A program made the position numbers and the translations under genes. The notes below the pieces were generated by a model, which saw nothing but the letters and a program-made list of their open reading frames with translations, was not told where the DNA came from and ran no database searches. A stretch of DNA of 64,000 nucleotides from Haemophilus parainfluenzae (lineage in GTDB: Bacteria; Pseudomonadota; Gammaproteobacteria; Enterobacterales; Pasteurellaceae): assembly GCF_003252795.1 (NCBI RefSeq), contig NZ_QEPQ01000001.1, forward strand, positions 455,820-519,819, read 5' to 3'. Position 1 is the stretch's first letter, and every line of letters begins with the position of its first letter. This document shows positions 27,706-37,300 of the stretch, piece after piece.

Positions 27706-29302
27706 ATTGTTCCTTCTGCCCTTCAATAAACATAAATAACCCTAAGCATAAGCCCAATAAAATCAATGCCGTAACAGCCGCTTCTTGGCTTCGATATTGC
27801 CCGATTTGTTGATAAAGCAAATGAGGCAACGAAGTAAAATCAGGGCTACCAAATAAAGCTATTGCCGTAAAATCGCCGAGTGATAAGGTTGTCGCGAGTG
27901 CCAAAGCATATTTCAACGGGGCTTTTAGCAGCGGATATTCAATTAAATGAAAACGCTGCCAACCTGTAATATTCAGCGATAAACAGAGTTTTTCATAATA
28001 TTGCATCGATTGATTCATCGGTGTATTAAGAATTTTGATAACAAATGGCAAGGCAGCCAAGGCATTGCAAACCGATACCACTACAAATAAATGTCCTGCT
28101 GAAAAATCAATATCTTGTAACCAAAGGAATAGACCGACTGCTAAGACGATCGTCGGAATGGCTAAAATCATCATGCCCCCCGTTAAAATTAAGTGGGCTA
28201 ATTTGGGGTGATATAACCATTGCAGCTGTCTTGAAAGCAATAATAAGAAAAATCCAAATAAGACCGATAAAATCCCTGCAGTCGGAGCCATGGTTAATGA
28301 ATAAGCAAGCGACTTCCATAATTGTGGATTTTGCCAATAGTCAAATAATTGGGTCGCAGACAAACCTTGGAAAACAATATTGAATAAGGGACTTAAAATA
28401 AATAAGCACACCGAGAATAAGACAAAAACATATCCAAATTTGACCGCACTTGAAGAAGGCAAAACCCAGCGATAACGTTGTGAAATCTGCGTTTCAGGTG
28501 CTTTTGCCCAATATTGTGAAAGTGAAAATAACGCAAAACAAAACGCAAATTGTACAAGCGCAAAAAGTGCGGCTTTGGGTAAATCAAATTCAAAGAAAAT
28601 GGCTTGGTAAATGGCAACTTCTAATGTGCTGTTTTGTGGCCCGCCACCCAGTGCCAAGACAATCGTAAAACTGGTGAAGCACAGCATAAAAATCAATACA
28701 AAGGCTGACACGATTTGGCTTTTCAAATAAGGCCATTCAATTAAACGGAAAAATGTGAAACCTTTGATATTCAATTGTGCCGCAAGTTGGTGCTGTTCGG
28801 TCGGTACACTTTGCAAAGCCTGTAAACTCATTCGGGCTGCTAAGGGAATATTAAAAAATAAATGGGCAATGAGAATGCCGCTTAAACCATAAATGGATGG
28901 TTTCCATGAAATACCTAGGGTTTGCAGAAGTTGTGTTAGCCAACCGGCAGTGCCATAAATACCAATTAGACCGAAAATAGCCAGTAATGCCGGCAAAACA
29001 AATGTGAGGGAAAAAATGCGTAAAATGAGCGATTTGCCTTTGAAATCTAAATAGAAAAAAGCACGTGCAAATAACGTTCCAATTATGCTAGAAAGCACGG
29101 CCGATAAGAATGCCTGCCAGATACTAAAAGCGATGACTTGATGCAAATAATCATCTTTTAAGAAATCAGATAAAGCATAATCACTTCCTACTGAAAAAAC
29201 CGCAGAAAGTGAAAATCCATAGAGTAAAACAATGAAAAAAATGACCGCACTTCCGCCCAAATAATGGCGAGGACGAAAATGCGGATGTTGCAATAAGCTC
29301 AT
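27698..29302 (-). CDS. thiP: Thiamine ABC transporter permease
   Basis: A 534-residue inner membrane permease made of two fused MetI-like halves, each with about six membrane helices. EAA-type loops are seen twice ([23 protein letters not shown] and [21 protein letters not shown]). The family length is about 535. It lies between thiB and thiQ, 5 bp from thiB and overlapping thiQ, so expression is coupled and controlled from the upstream riboswitch. Confidence 0.95.
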   Translation of the reverse strand: MSLLQHPHFRPRHYLGGSAVIFFIVLLYGFSLSAVFSVGSDYALSDFLKDDYLHQVIAFSIWQAFLSAVLSSIIGTLFARAFFYLDFKGKSLILRIFSLTFVLPALLAIFGLIGIYGTAGWLTQLLQTLGISWKPSIYGLSGILIAHLFFNIPLAARMSLQALQSVPTEQHQLAAQLNIKGFTFFRLIEWPYLKSQIVSAFVLIFMLCFTSFTIVLALGGGPQNSTLEVAIYQAIFFEFDLPKAALFALVQFAFCFALFSLSQYWAKAPETQISQRYRWVLPSSSAVKFGYVFVLFSVCLFILSPLFNIVFQGLSATQLFDYWQNPQLWKSLAYSLTMAPTAGILSVLFGFFLLLLSRQLQWLYHPKLAHLILTGGMMILAIPTIVLAVGLFLWLQDIDFSAGHLFVVVSVCNALAALPFVIKILNTPMNQSMQYYEKLCLSLNITGWQRFHLIEYPLLKAPLKYALALATTLSLGDFTAIALFGSPDFTSLPHLLYQQIGQYRSQEAAVTALILLGLCLGLFMFIEGQKEQYD

Positions 29303-29307
29303 TAATA

Positions 29308-30306
29308 CTATTTAGATAAGGCTTTTTGCCATTGATTGATCCAGCCTTTAAGCTGGTCACTTGTCACCTTCGTGGTATCTAAAATACGCATTGATTTTGC
29401 ACGAGAATTAAGCGCATCAATATGACTTTCGATATTGGTTTCTACCACAGGTAACATCACATTATTTTTGGCAATATCCGCTTGAGCTTGCGGTGAAAGT
29501 AGGAAGCCTAAAAATTCATCCGCACAGGCATTATTACGGTTAGCAACTTTTGCTGCGACTTCAACTTGTAATACGCTCCCCTCTGCAAATTCCGTTGCCA
29601 CATAATTGTCTTTTTGTTCAGAAAGAATATGGTAAATCGGCGAAGTATTTACGCTTAAAACCAGATCACCTTCGCCTTTTAAGAAGGCCCCATAAGACTC
29701 AGTCCAACCTTTGGTGACCGTGACCGTATGTTTAGAAAGGGTCTTCCAGGCATTTGCGACATCTGCTTCTGGATAAACTACATTCATCCAAAGTAATAAA
29801 CCACGTCCAATACTGCTTGTACGCGGATCTTGATATAACACTTTAAGATCTTGACGCTCAACTAATTCTTTTAAGCTCTTTGGTGGATTAGTCAGTTTAT
29901 TTTTATCATAAATAAACGCGTATTGTGCATAATCGAATGGTAAGAACGTGTGATTTTCCCATTTAATTGGTAAACGTAACTGGCTTAAATCCACTTTATT
30001 TGGCTCAAAAATATTGAGTTTTTGTGCATCCTCAATTTGATAACTATCTAAACCGAGCACTACATCCGCCTTAATTTTTTTACCTTCTAGACGAACACGG
30101 TTAAACAAGGTGCCATTATTATCAAAAGCCACATAATTCAGCTTACATTGCGGGAATTGTTGTTCAAAAGCTGCTTTAACTTTTGGTCCAGCGCTCCAAT
30201 CAGCACTAAATGAATCATAAGTATAAACATCTAATGTTTGAGGAGCTGCTTGTGCGAAAGCGGAAGCGGTAAAAAGTGCGGTTAAAATGGAAAGCGTTTT
30301 GTTCAT
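29308..30306 (-). CDS. thiB: Thiamine-binding periplasmic protein
   Basis: ThiB (TbpA) binds thiamine and its phosphates in the periplasm. The 332-residue precursor has a signal peptide (NKTLSILTALFTASAFAQA) followed by the mature start APQTLDVYTYDSFSADWSAGPKVK, matching the family. It ends QWQKALSK. First gene of thiBPQ, preceded by AAGGAGA and a TPP riboswitch. The start codon and Shine-Dalgarno site lie within a possible switching hairpin. Confidence 0.96.
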   Translation of the reverse strand: MNKTLSILTALFTASAFAQAAPQTLDVYTYDSFSADWSAGPKVKAAFEQQFPQCKLNYVAFDNNGTLFNRVRLEGKKIKADVVLGLDSYQIEDAQKLNIFEPNKVDLSQLRLPIKWENHTFLPFDYAQYAFIYDKNKLTNPPKSLKELVERQDLKVLYQDPRTSSIGRGLLLWMNVVYPEADVANAWKTLSKHTVTVTKGWTESYGAFLKGEGDLVLSVNTSPIYHILSEQKDNYVATEFAEGSVLQVEVAAKVANRNNACADEFLGFLLSPQAQADIAKNNVMLPVVETNIESHIDALNSRAKSMRILDTTKVTSDQLKGWINQWQKALSK

Positions 30307-30347
30307 TATGCGTTCTCCTTATTTTTGCATAACGAAACAGCATAATG
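30304..30347 (-). promoter_or_regulatory. Possible riboswitch expression platform masking the thiB start
   Basis: On the minus strand CATTATGC (30340-30347) is perfectly complementary to GCATAATG (30304-30311), which includes the thiB start codon. The pair encloses the AAGGAG ribosome site. A second upstream element, GTTATGC (30327-30333), can also pair with the start region. It lies just after the TPP aptamer, so ligand binding could decide between alternative folds and block translation. Confidence 0.5.
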
Positions 30348-30349
30348 AG

Positions 30350-30432
30350 ATGATTAGTTTCCTACGCCAGCATTATCTGTTTCAGGTTCACGGGTATTTC
30401 TCAGCCATTAATATAGGCACCCCGACTAACGC
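30350..30432 (-). promoter_or_regulatory. TPP riboswitch (THI element)
   Basis: Read on the minus strand, the region holds the conserved order of the TPP aptamer: GGGGTGCC, then GGCTGAGAAATACCCGTGAA, CCTGAAACAGATAATGCTGG and CGTAGGAAACTAAT. The outer stem P1 forms between TTAGT (30425-30429) and ACTAA (30354-30358). It should reduce thiBPQ expression when thiamine pyrophosphate is plentiful. Confidence 0.97.
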
Positions 30433-30535
30433 AACGTAGTCTATCTTAAGGAAATTTAATCAACAAGTTATTTAATTTAAAAATGTTAATTCGATCACAC
30501 TTTTCTATCTGGTTTATCATTTTTTGAGCAAAAGA

Positions 30536-30557
30536 AAACCTGCTAAAAAGCAGGTTT
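30536..30557 (-). terminator. grxD terminator
   Basis: AAACCTGCT-tttt-AGCAGGTTT forms a strong hairpin followed on the minus strand by TTCTTTT, 21 bp after the grxD stop. Confidence 0.85.
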
Positions 30558-30578
30558 ATCTTGATAATCGGTTATCAA

Positions 30579-30905
30579 TTAAGCTTGATGTTTAGCCGCT
30601 ACTTCACTTAATAAAGTTTGAAGTTCACCCGCTTGATACATTTCTAAAATAATATCACAACCACCAATTAGCTCACCTTCTACCCATAATTGTGGGAAAG
30701 TTGGCCAGTTTGCATAAGCCGGTAATTCAGCACGAATATCTGGGTGTTGAAGAATATCAACATAGCCGAAAGGCACTTTGCAATTCATTAATGCTTCAGA
30801 TGCACGTGCAGAGAAACCACAAGAAGGTAATTTTGGTGAACCTTTCATGTAAATTAAAATTGGGTTTTCAGCGATTTGCTTTTTGATTTTGTCTAACGTT
30901 TCCAT
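30579..30905 (-). CDS. grxD: Monothiol glutaredoxin GrxD
   Basis: A cytosolic monothiol glutaredoxin that carries [2Fe-2S] clusters and takes part in iron-sulfur cluster delivery. The 108-residue protein has the CGFS motif at 29-32, plus WPTFPQLWVEGELIGGCDI, the glutathione-binding part. The length fits the single-domain Grx4 type. The ATG is preceded by AAGGAAC. It has its own terminator. Confidence 0.96.
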   Translation of the reverse strand: METLDKIKKQIAENPILIYMKGSPKLPSCGFSARASEALMNCKVPFGYVDILQHPDIRAELPAYANWPTFPQLWVEGELIGGCDIILEMYQAGELQTLLSEVAAKHQA

Positions 30906-30980
30906 AATGTTCCTTGTTCAAATAAGTCTGAATAGGGCGTTATTCTAGCATAAGATAGAACCTGAGTGAAAGGCTTGGTC

Positions 30981-31781
30981 TTACCAACTTCCACCCGCTC
31001 CACCGCCGCCGAAGCCACCGCCACCAAAACCACCACCGGAAGAACCACCTCCGCCGAAGCCACCACCAAATCCACCTCCAAAACCGGAGCCACCGCCATG
31101 ACGACGAGAAATCGTACTTTGACGAATAATTTTATTCAGTTGGTCACGTTGATTCGGGCTAATATAGACTTCATCTTTGTGATATTGGAACTCACCAAAT
31201 AATACAATAGCAATAAACGCCAATACCATTAAGAATGGAATATACTTATCGAACGCATCTTCTTCAACTTGTGCTGCATCAAACTCGCCTTTACTTGCCG
31301 CAATAATTTGGTTTAAGCCATCATTAATACCTTGCGCATATTGGCCTTGTTTAAATTGTGGCAAAATTGCCGAACGGATGACTTGCGATAAAAAAGCATC
31401 TGGCAAAACACCTTCTAAACCTTGCCCTGTTGCGATAAAGACTTTGCGATCATCCTTCGCTATCAGCATCAACACGCCATTGTTCAGATTTTTACGTCCA
31501 ATGCCCCATTTATCACCTAAAGCAAAGGTATAATCAGCAATTTCATATTCGCCGGTTGTAGGAACCAAAACAACAGCGATTTGTGAACTCGTTTCTTTGC
31601 TATAAGCAATCAGTTTATTTTCTAAAATTTGCTTATGTTCTGATGAAAGTGTGTTAGTGTAATCGTTTATGTAATGGAAAGGATTTGGTGCAGGCGGAAA
31701 TTCTGCCGCAACAACCATTTTAGCAAAAAAAACAAGGCTAAAAATAACCGCACTTTTCATAAAAGATAAAAGCTTAGCCAT
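30981..31781 (-). CDS. Exported TPM-domain protein with Gly-rich tail
   Basis: A 266-residue protein with a signal peptide (residues 1-25, SAVIFSLVFFAKMVVAAEFPP) and a TPM domain (about 30-165; YTNTLSSEHKQILENKL...SSQIAVVLVPTTGEY...GVLMLIAKDDRKVFIATGQGLEG). A second membrane helix is at about 182-195 (IPFLMVLAFIAIVLFGEF), and the C terminus is a 38-residue Gly/Ser/Phe tail of GGGFGGG repeats ending GGSW. This matches the YgcG family, periplasmic phosphatase-like proteins anchored in the inner membrane. It is the last of three genes with lemA, a pairing seen in many bacteria; some have been linked to membrane or envelope stress. Function here is not known. Confidence 0.8.
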   Translation of the reverse strand: MAKLLSFMKSAVIFSLVFFAKMVVAAEFPPAPNPFHYINDYTNTLSSEHKQILENKLIAYSKETSSQIAVVLVPTTGEYEIADYTFALGDKWGIGRKNLNNGVLMLIAKDDRKVFIATGQGLEGVLPDAFLSQVIRSAILPQFKQGQYAQGINDGLNQIIAASKGEFDAAQVEEDAFDKYIPFLMVLAFIAIVLFGEFQYHKDEVYISPNQRDQLNKIIRQSTISRRHGGGSGFGGGFGGGFGGGGSSGGGFGGGGFGGGGAGGSW

Positions 31782-32223
31782 TAATAATTACCTCATTCGA
31801 TAATTCATTCACATCATTAGGCTGAATAGGGAAATGGCGAGATAAAATATCACTGATACGATCAATCGCATCCACAATGCCTTCTGTATAAGCTTTTTGT
31901 TTAAACTGCTCAATCATTAAATCGCATTGTAACTGCCAATAAGCCACATCAACAAATTGATGAATGCCTTTATCACCAACTATTGCACAGAGATGATTTT
32001 TATATCCCACATAAATCAACACGGCATTTTGCGCTGCTGTCTTATGCATTTCCAGTTCGTCAAAGACTTCTAAAGCTCGTTCCATTGCGGACAGTTGTGC
32101 TGAAGCCTTTGGTACTTTGCGTTCAATATAAACACGTAACTCAGCCGAACTTAAGCTTTCGAGGCGACTAATCGCCGCCTCGATTTGCTTTTTATCTACT
32201 GGAATTCTGGAAAAGAATGGCAT
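31774..32223 (-). CDS. Cytosolic TPM-domain protein
   Basis: A 149-residue protein with a TPM domain and no signal peptide or membrane helix. It begins MPFFSRIPVDKKQIEAAISRLESLSSAELRVYIERKVP and carries the pattern AVLIYVGYKNHLCAIVGDKGIH. It overlaps the start of the Gly-rich TPM protein by 8 bp and lies 9 bp after lemA, so the three form a compact operon. The function is unknown. Having one exported and one soluble TPM protein side by side suggests that they act on the two sides of the membrane, which is inference. Confidence 0.75.
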   Translation of the reverse strand: MPFFSRIPVDKKQIEAAISRLESLSSAELRVYIERKVPKASAQLSAMERALEVFDELEMHKTAAQNAVLIYVGYKNHLCAIVGDKGIHQFVDVAYWQLQCDLMIEQFKQKAYTEGIVDAIDRISDILSRHFPIQPNDVNELSNEVIING

Positions 32224-32232
32224 AGATAAACC

Positions 32233-32814
32233 TTAGTTAAAGTTTACAGTTGGTGCATTTTCAGCGCCAGTAGCTGATTTAAAGTAAGGTTTAGCTTTAA
32301 AACCAAAAATCATTGCTGCTAATTTAGTTGGGAATTGACGTACTTTTTCATTATAGATACGTGCAGCTTCATTAAATTTATTACGAGCCACATTGATACG
32401 GTTTTCTGTACCTTCAAGTTGCGCTTGTAAGTTCATAAAACCTTCATTCGCTTTTAATTGTGGGTATTGTTCTACTGTAACAAGTAAGCGTGATAGTGCT
32501 GAACCGACTTGATTTTGATTTTGTTGGAATTCGTTTAATTGTTCTTCTGTTAAATTAGACGGATCAATTTTAGTTTGTGTCGCTTTTGCACGCGCTTCGA
32601 TTACATTAGTTAATGTCTGTTGTTCAAAATTAGCTTGACCTTTTACAGTATTCACTAAGTTTGGAATTAAATCAGCACGACGTTGATAAGATGATTCAAC
32701 ATTTGCCCAAACAGAATCAATTTCAGTTTCTGCTTTTACTAAACCATTGTAGCTAGACACTAAGCCTAAACCTGCAGCAATTGCGATAATAATCAAGATA
32801 ATCCACTTTTTCAT
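32233..32814 (-). CDS. lemA: LemA family protein
   Basis: A 193-residue membrane protein of the LemA family, with one N-terminal helix (KKWIILIIIAIAAGLGLVSSYNGLV) and a helical exported domain. The family motif QRRADLIPNLVNTVKGQANFE is clear, followed by a long coiled region and the C-terminal NARNKFNEAARIYNEKVRQFPTKLAA type pattern. The function of the family is not settled. It is the first gene of the lemA-TPM-TPM operon and lies downstream of the P5 terminator. Confidence 0.93.
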   Translation of the reverse strand: MKKWIILIIIAIAAGLGLVSSYNGLVKAETEIDSVWANVESSYQRRADLIPNLVNTVKGQANFEQQTLTNVIEARAKATQTKIDPSNLTEEQLNEFQQNQNQVGSALSRLLVTVEQYPQLKANEGFMNLQAQLEGTENRINVARNKFNEAARIYNEKVRQFPTKLAAMIFGFKAKPYFKSATGAENAPTVNFN

Positions 32815-32854
32815 TCAAAAATTCCTTCAATTTATAGGTTTAATTTATATAAGA

Positions 32855-32881
32855 AAAGACCTAAACCGAAGTTTAGGTCTT
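32855..32881 (-). terminator. ompA/P5 terminator
   Basis: AAGACCTAAAC-ttcg-GTTTAGGTCTTTT on the minus strand: an 11-bp stem with a stable TTCG tetraloop followed by T-rich sequence, 36 bp after the porin stop. Confidence 0.9.
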
Positions 32882-32916
32882 CTAATGCTAATCCGTTAAT
32901 GGATAACTAAATAAAA

Positions 32917-33990
32917 TTATTTAGTACCGTTAACTGCGATTTCAACACGACGGTCTGGTGCTAAACAAGCGATAAGCGCTTTACGACCTTTAACCGCGTC
33001 ACAAGTAGAACCTGTAACTGGGTTAGCTTTACCGTGACCAACTGCAGAAATGTTTTGAGCTGGAACACCTTTAGCTACTAAGTAGTTAGCTACAGAGTCT
33101 GCACGACGTTGTGATAATTTCACGTTTGGTGCATCTTTACCGATACGGTCTGTATAACCAGCAACTGCTACGTTAGCGTTGTTGATTTGAGCGATTTCAC
33201 CGTAGATACCGTCTAAAGTTGCTTTAGCTTGTGGTTTTAAGTTAGCTTTACCGAAAGCGAAAGTTACATCAGAACTTAAGTTGAAAGTTTTGCTTACAAC
33301 TTCAGGTGCAACAACTGGAGCAGCACCTTGACCGAAGCGGTAAGATAAACCAGCGTTGATAGAACCGATCCATGGGTTGTAGTCTACAGAGCTGTTAGCT
33401 GTATCTTGAGTACGGAATTTACCCACGCGAGTTAACCATTGATATTCTAAACGTAATGCTAACTCTGGTAATGATGGTAATGCATATTCAACACCTGCAG
33501 CGAACATACCAGAAGTACGTAAGCTATGACGACCGTCTGCGTGAACACGAGCACCACCGTTTGCTACATCATAGAATTTGTAGTCAGAACGAACTAATGC
33601 TACGCCAGCACGACCATAAACATCTAAACCTTCTAATGCAGAAGTTAAACCACCAAGATTGTAGCTACCTTTGAAGCTTAAGTGAGCACCATGGTTAGTG
33701 TGTTTGAAGTCAGTTTTACCTAAATCACGACCTTTAACACGACCAAAGTCATCATAGCCTAATTCTACCGCTAAACCTAAGTTATCACGGTTTAAGATTT
33801 GGTAACCACCAAACACACCGTAAGTAACAGAGTTACGGTGATAAGAACCTAAGTTGTCTTTGATACCATCATGGAAAGATGCTTGACCAACTTTAGCACC
33901 TGCATAGAAAGTATTTTCTTGTGGAGCTGCTTGAGCTACTGAAGCTGCTGCTAAACCAGCAACGACTAATGCGATTGCAGTTTTTTTCAT
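32917..33990 (-). CDS. ompA: Outer membrane protein P5, OmpA family
   Basis: A 357-residue outer membrane protein with a 21-residue signal peptide (ending AQA) and an eight-stranded N-terminal barrel. The C-terminal peptidoglycan-binding OmpA domain contains VAGYTDRIGKDAPNVKLSQRRA and ends APDRRVEIAVNGTK. A pair of cysteines (STCDAVKGR, IACLAPDRR) matches that of OmpA. In Haemophilus, P5 is a surface adhesin and complement-evasion protein. Surface loops of the barrel vary between strains. A single-gene unit with a long leader and a strong terminator; it has no uptake signal core inside it. The codon use is strongly biased, in line with high expression. Confidence 0.96.
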   Translation of the reverse strand: MKKTAIALVVAGLAAASVAQAAPQENTFYAGAKVGQASFHDGIKDNLGSYHRNSVTYGVFGGYQILNRDNLGLAVELGYDDFGRVKGRDLGKTDFKHTNHGAHLSFKGSYNLGGLTSALEGLDVYGRAGVALVRSDYKFYDVANGGARVHADGRHSLRTSGMFAAGVEYALPSLPELALRLEYQWLTRVGKFRTQDTANSSVDYNPWIGSINAGLSYRFGQGAAPVVAPEVVSKTFNLSSDVTFAFGKANLKPQAKATLDGIYGEIAQINNANVAVAGYTDRIGKDAPNVKLSQRRADSVANYLVAKGVPAQNISAVGHGKANPVTGSTCDAVKGRKALIACLAPDRRVEIAVNGTK

Positions 33991-34170
33991 TTTGATGTCC
34001 TCTATTTAGTCATCGTTATTAATAAGAAAAGTTTCCTTGTTTATTGTGAACTTTATAAAAAAGAAACACTCTAAACGTTGCTTAACTAGGGTTTTGAATT
34101 TGCCCTAACTTATCCTTTTGACAAATTCAATTCCTTTGCCATAGCCAAAGGAACGTTCAAAAGTATGGTT

Positions 34171-34198
34171 ATTATCCTATAAAAATACCAAAGATCAA
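34171..34198 (-). promoter_or_regulatory. Probable promoter of the P5 gene
   Basis: On the minus strand TTGATC and GATAAT are separated by 16 bp, about 180 bp before the start codon. This predicts a leader of about 170 nt, similar to the long ompA leader of E. coli that controls mRNA stability. The 400-bp gap (33991-34390) otherwise holds a hairpin at 34263-34290 and the ydiJ promoter; I see no gene in it. Confidence 0.4.
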
Positions 34199-34262
34199 AC
34201 TTTTTTTGCCCTTTTTGGTTACTTTATAGACAAATAACCCCTAAAATGAACATTTGTTCACA

Positions 34263-34290
34263 AAAATCGGGTTACTTTTTAACCCGATTT
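34263..34290. terminator. Isolated hairpin in the P5-ydiJ spacer
   Basis: AAATCGGGTT and AACCCGATTT form a 10-bp stem around an 8-nt loop. It is located between two divergent genes, where no known transcript should end. It could terminate an unannotated short RNA or antisense read-through. A partial palindrome TGAACA-TT-TGTTCA at 34247-34260 lies beside it. Confidence 0.5.
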
Positions 34291-34390
34291 CTATTCTAAC
34301 AAAAAATATCTTTTGTTGAAATCGACTTTTTTTTGAGCTTCATATATCATCAAATTCACTTTCTTCTCTATTATATAGGTGAGTGATTTT

Positions 34391-37300
34391 ATGTTGCCCC
34401 GTCTTTCTAATGTGCCACAACTTAATAACATGGTAAGTGATTATCTTAGCGAACTCCAAAAGCAGCATTTTGAAGGTGATATTGCCTCAAATTATGCTGA
34501 CCGTTTAAGTCTTGCGACAGATAACAGCGTCTATCAGCAGCTTCCTCAGGCTATTTTATTCCCTAAATCTGTTGCCGATGTAGTACGTATCACCAAATTA
34601 GCCAATAAAGAGAAATACCTTCATCTAACCTTTACACCTCGCGGTGGCGGCACGGGTACCAATGGACAATCTATAAATAACAACATTATTGTCGATCTCT
34701 CTCGCCACATGACGAGCATTTTAGAGCTTAATATAGAAGAACGCTGGGTTCGCGTTCAGGCAGGCGTCGTAAAAGACCAACTCAACCATTTTCTAAAACC
34801 ACACGGATTATTCTTTGCACCAGAGCTCTCCACCAGTAATCGAGCAACCCTCGGTGGCATGATTAATACCGATGCTTCTGGTCAAGGTTCATTACAATAC
34901 GGCAAAACCTCTGATCATGTTTTAGCATTACGTTCTGTTTTAATGAACGGTGAAATATTAGATACAAGTGCGGTCAAATCTAACGATGTTTTAGAAAACT
35001 ACCCGCTTTCAGAAAATGGTAAAGCGTTACATCAAACGATTTTCCAACGTTGCAAAGAGAAACGCGCCTCAATCATTCAAGATTTACCACAACTCAATCG
35101 CTTTCTCACCGGTTACGATCTTAAGAATGTCTTTAATAAAGATGAAAGTGAATTTAATCTCACCCGAATTTTAACGGGGTCAGAAGGTTCACTTGCGTTT
35201 ATCTGCGAAGCCAAACTCAATTTATTGCCGATTCCGAAATATCGTACCTTAATTAATGTGAAGTACAGCTCATTTGATGCTGCCCTTCGCAATGCGCCTT
35301 TTATGGTGAAAGCCAATGCTCTTTCCGTTGAAACCGTCGATTCCAAAGTGCTGAACCTAGCTAAGCAAGATATTATTTGGCATTCGGTAAAAGAACTTTT
35401 AACAGAAGAAGAACAAAATCCAATTCTGGGTTTAAACATTGTGGAATATGCGGGCAACAATCAAGCCAAAATCGACAGCCAAGTGACCGCACTTTGTCAG
35501 CAATTAGATGAAAAAATTGCACAAGGCAAAGATCATATTATCGGCTATCAACTTTGTTCTGACTTGCCTTCTATTGAACGTATTTACGCCATGCGTAAAA
35601 AAGCGGTGGGGCTATTGGGGAATGCGAAAGGCGCTGCCAAACCGATTCCTTTTGTGGAAGATACCTGTGTGCCACCAGAACATCTTGCAGATTACATTGC
35701 AGAGTTTAGAGCCTTATTAGATAGCCACAATCTGCAATATGGGATGTTTGGCCATGTGGATGCTGGCGTATTGCACGTTCGCCCTGCTTTAGACCTATGC
35801 GATAAAGAACAAGTCAAACTCTTTAAACAAATTTCAGATGAAGTGGCAGAACTCACCGTGAAATACGGCGGTTTGCTATGGGGTGAACACGGTAAAGGCG
35901 TACGTTCTCATTATGGAGAAAAATTCTTCACTCCCGAACTTTGGCAAGAATTGCGTTATGTGAAGTTCTTATTTGACCCAAACAATCGTCTCAATCCAGG
36001 TAAAATCTGTACGCCACTTAATAGCGATGCGGAGCTCTATTCAATTCTCTCGCCGATGCGTGCGGACAATGATCGCCAAATCCCGATTCAAATGCGAGAT
36101 GAATTCAAAGGCGCGATGAACTGTAACGGCAATGGACTTTGCTTTAATTTTGATGAGCACAGCATTATGTGCCCTTCCATGAAAGTGAGTAAAAATCGCG
36201 TATTCTCGCCCAAAGGACGAGCTGCGATGGTGCGTGAGTGGTTGCGATTAATGGCCAATGAAAACGTATCACCTGAGCAATTAGATTTTCATAAAACACA
36301 AGTGAAACTGACCGCACTTGTGGAACGTTTCCGCAATAGCGTACAGAAATGGCGCGGCGAATATGACTTCTCAAATGAAGTGAAGGCAGCAATGGATACT
36401 TGTCTGGCTTGTAAAGCCTGTGCAAGCCAGTGCCCAATTAAAATTGATGTACCAAGTTTCCGTGCAAAATTTTTCCATTTTTACCACAGCCGTTATTTGC
36501 GTCCAGCCAAAGATCATATTGTGGCGAATTTAGAAGTTGCCGCACCTTATATGGCGAAACAACCGGCATTATTCAATTATTTCACCAAGCTAAAAATCAC
36601 ACAAAGCCTGGTTGAAAAAACATTGGGTATGACTGACTTACCTCTCCTTTCTGAGCCTAACCTTCAACAACAATTAGTCGAAATCGGCTACCAAGGCAAA
36701 AAATTAGAAGAATTGGAAGGTCTCAGTGCAACAGAAAAAGCCAATATGCTCTTTATCGTACAAGATCCTTATACCTCTTATTATGATGCTAAAGTGGTCC
36801 GTGATTTTGTCGCTCTCACACAAAAACTAGGTGTTGAGCCAATCATTCTGCCTTTTAAACCGAATGGCAAAGCCATGCATATTAAAGGTTTTTTAACTCG
36901 CTTTAGTAAAACAGCAAAAACACAAGCGGAGTTTTTAAATCGCGTTGCTAAATTAAATGTGCCTTTGGTCGGTGTAGATCCAGCGATTGTGCTTTCTTAT
37001 CGAGATGAATATAAAGAGGCCTTAGGGGATTCTCGCGGTGACTTCCATGTGCTCACAGCGCACGAATGGCTGACCAATCAATTAGAAAGTAACGCATTAC
37101 AAAGTGCGGTGAAAAATATCGCGAAATCTGACCGCACTTTTGAGTGGCATTTATTCCCTCATTGTACTGAATCCACCTTTATGCCAAACAGCCCAAAAGA
37201 ATGGCAGCATATTTTCGCGCAATTTGGACAAACCTTAAAGGTCGAAAAAGTCGGTTGCTGTGGTATGGCGGGTGTATTTGGTCATGAAGTTCAAAATCAA

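Noticed and set aside
34379..34390. GTG start for ydiJ
   Set aside because: The GTG lies within the AGGTGAG ribosome site of the ATG at 34391, and the N terminus from that ATG matches E. coli YdiJ.
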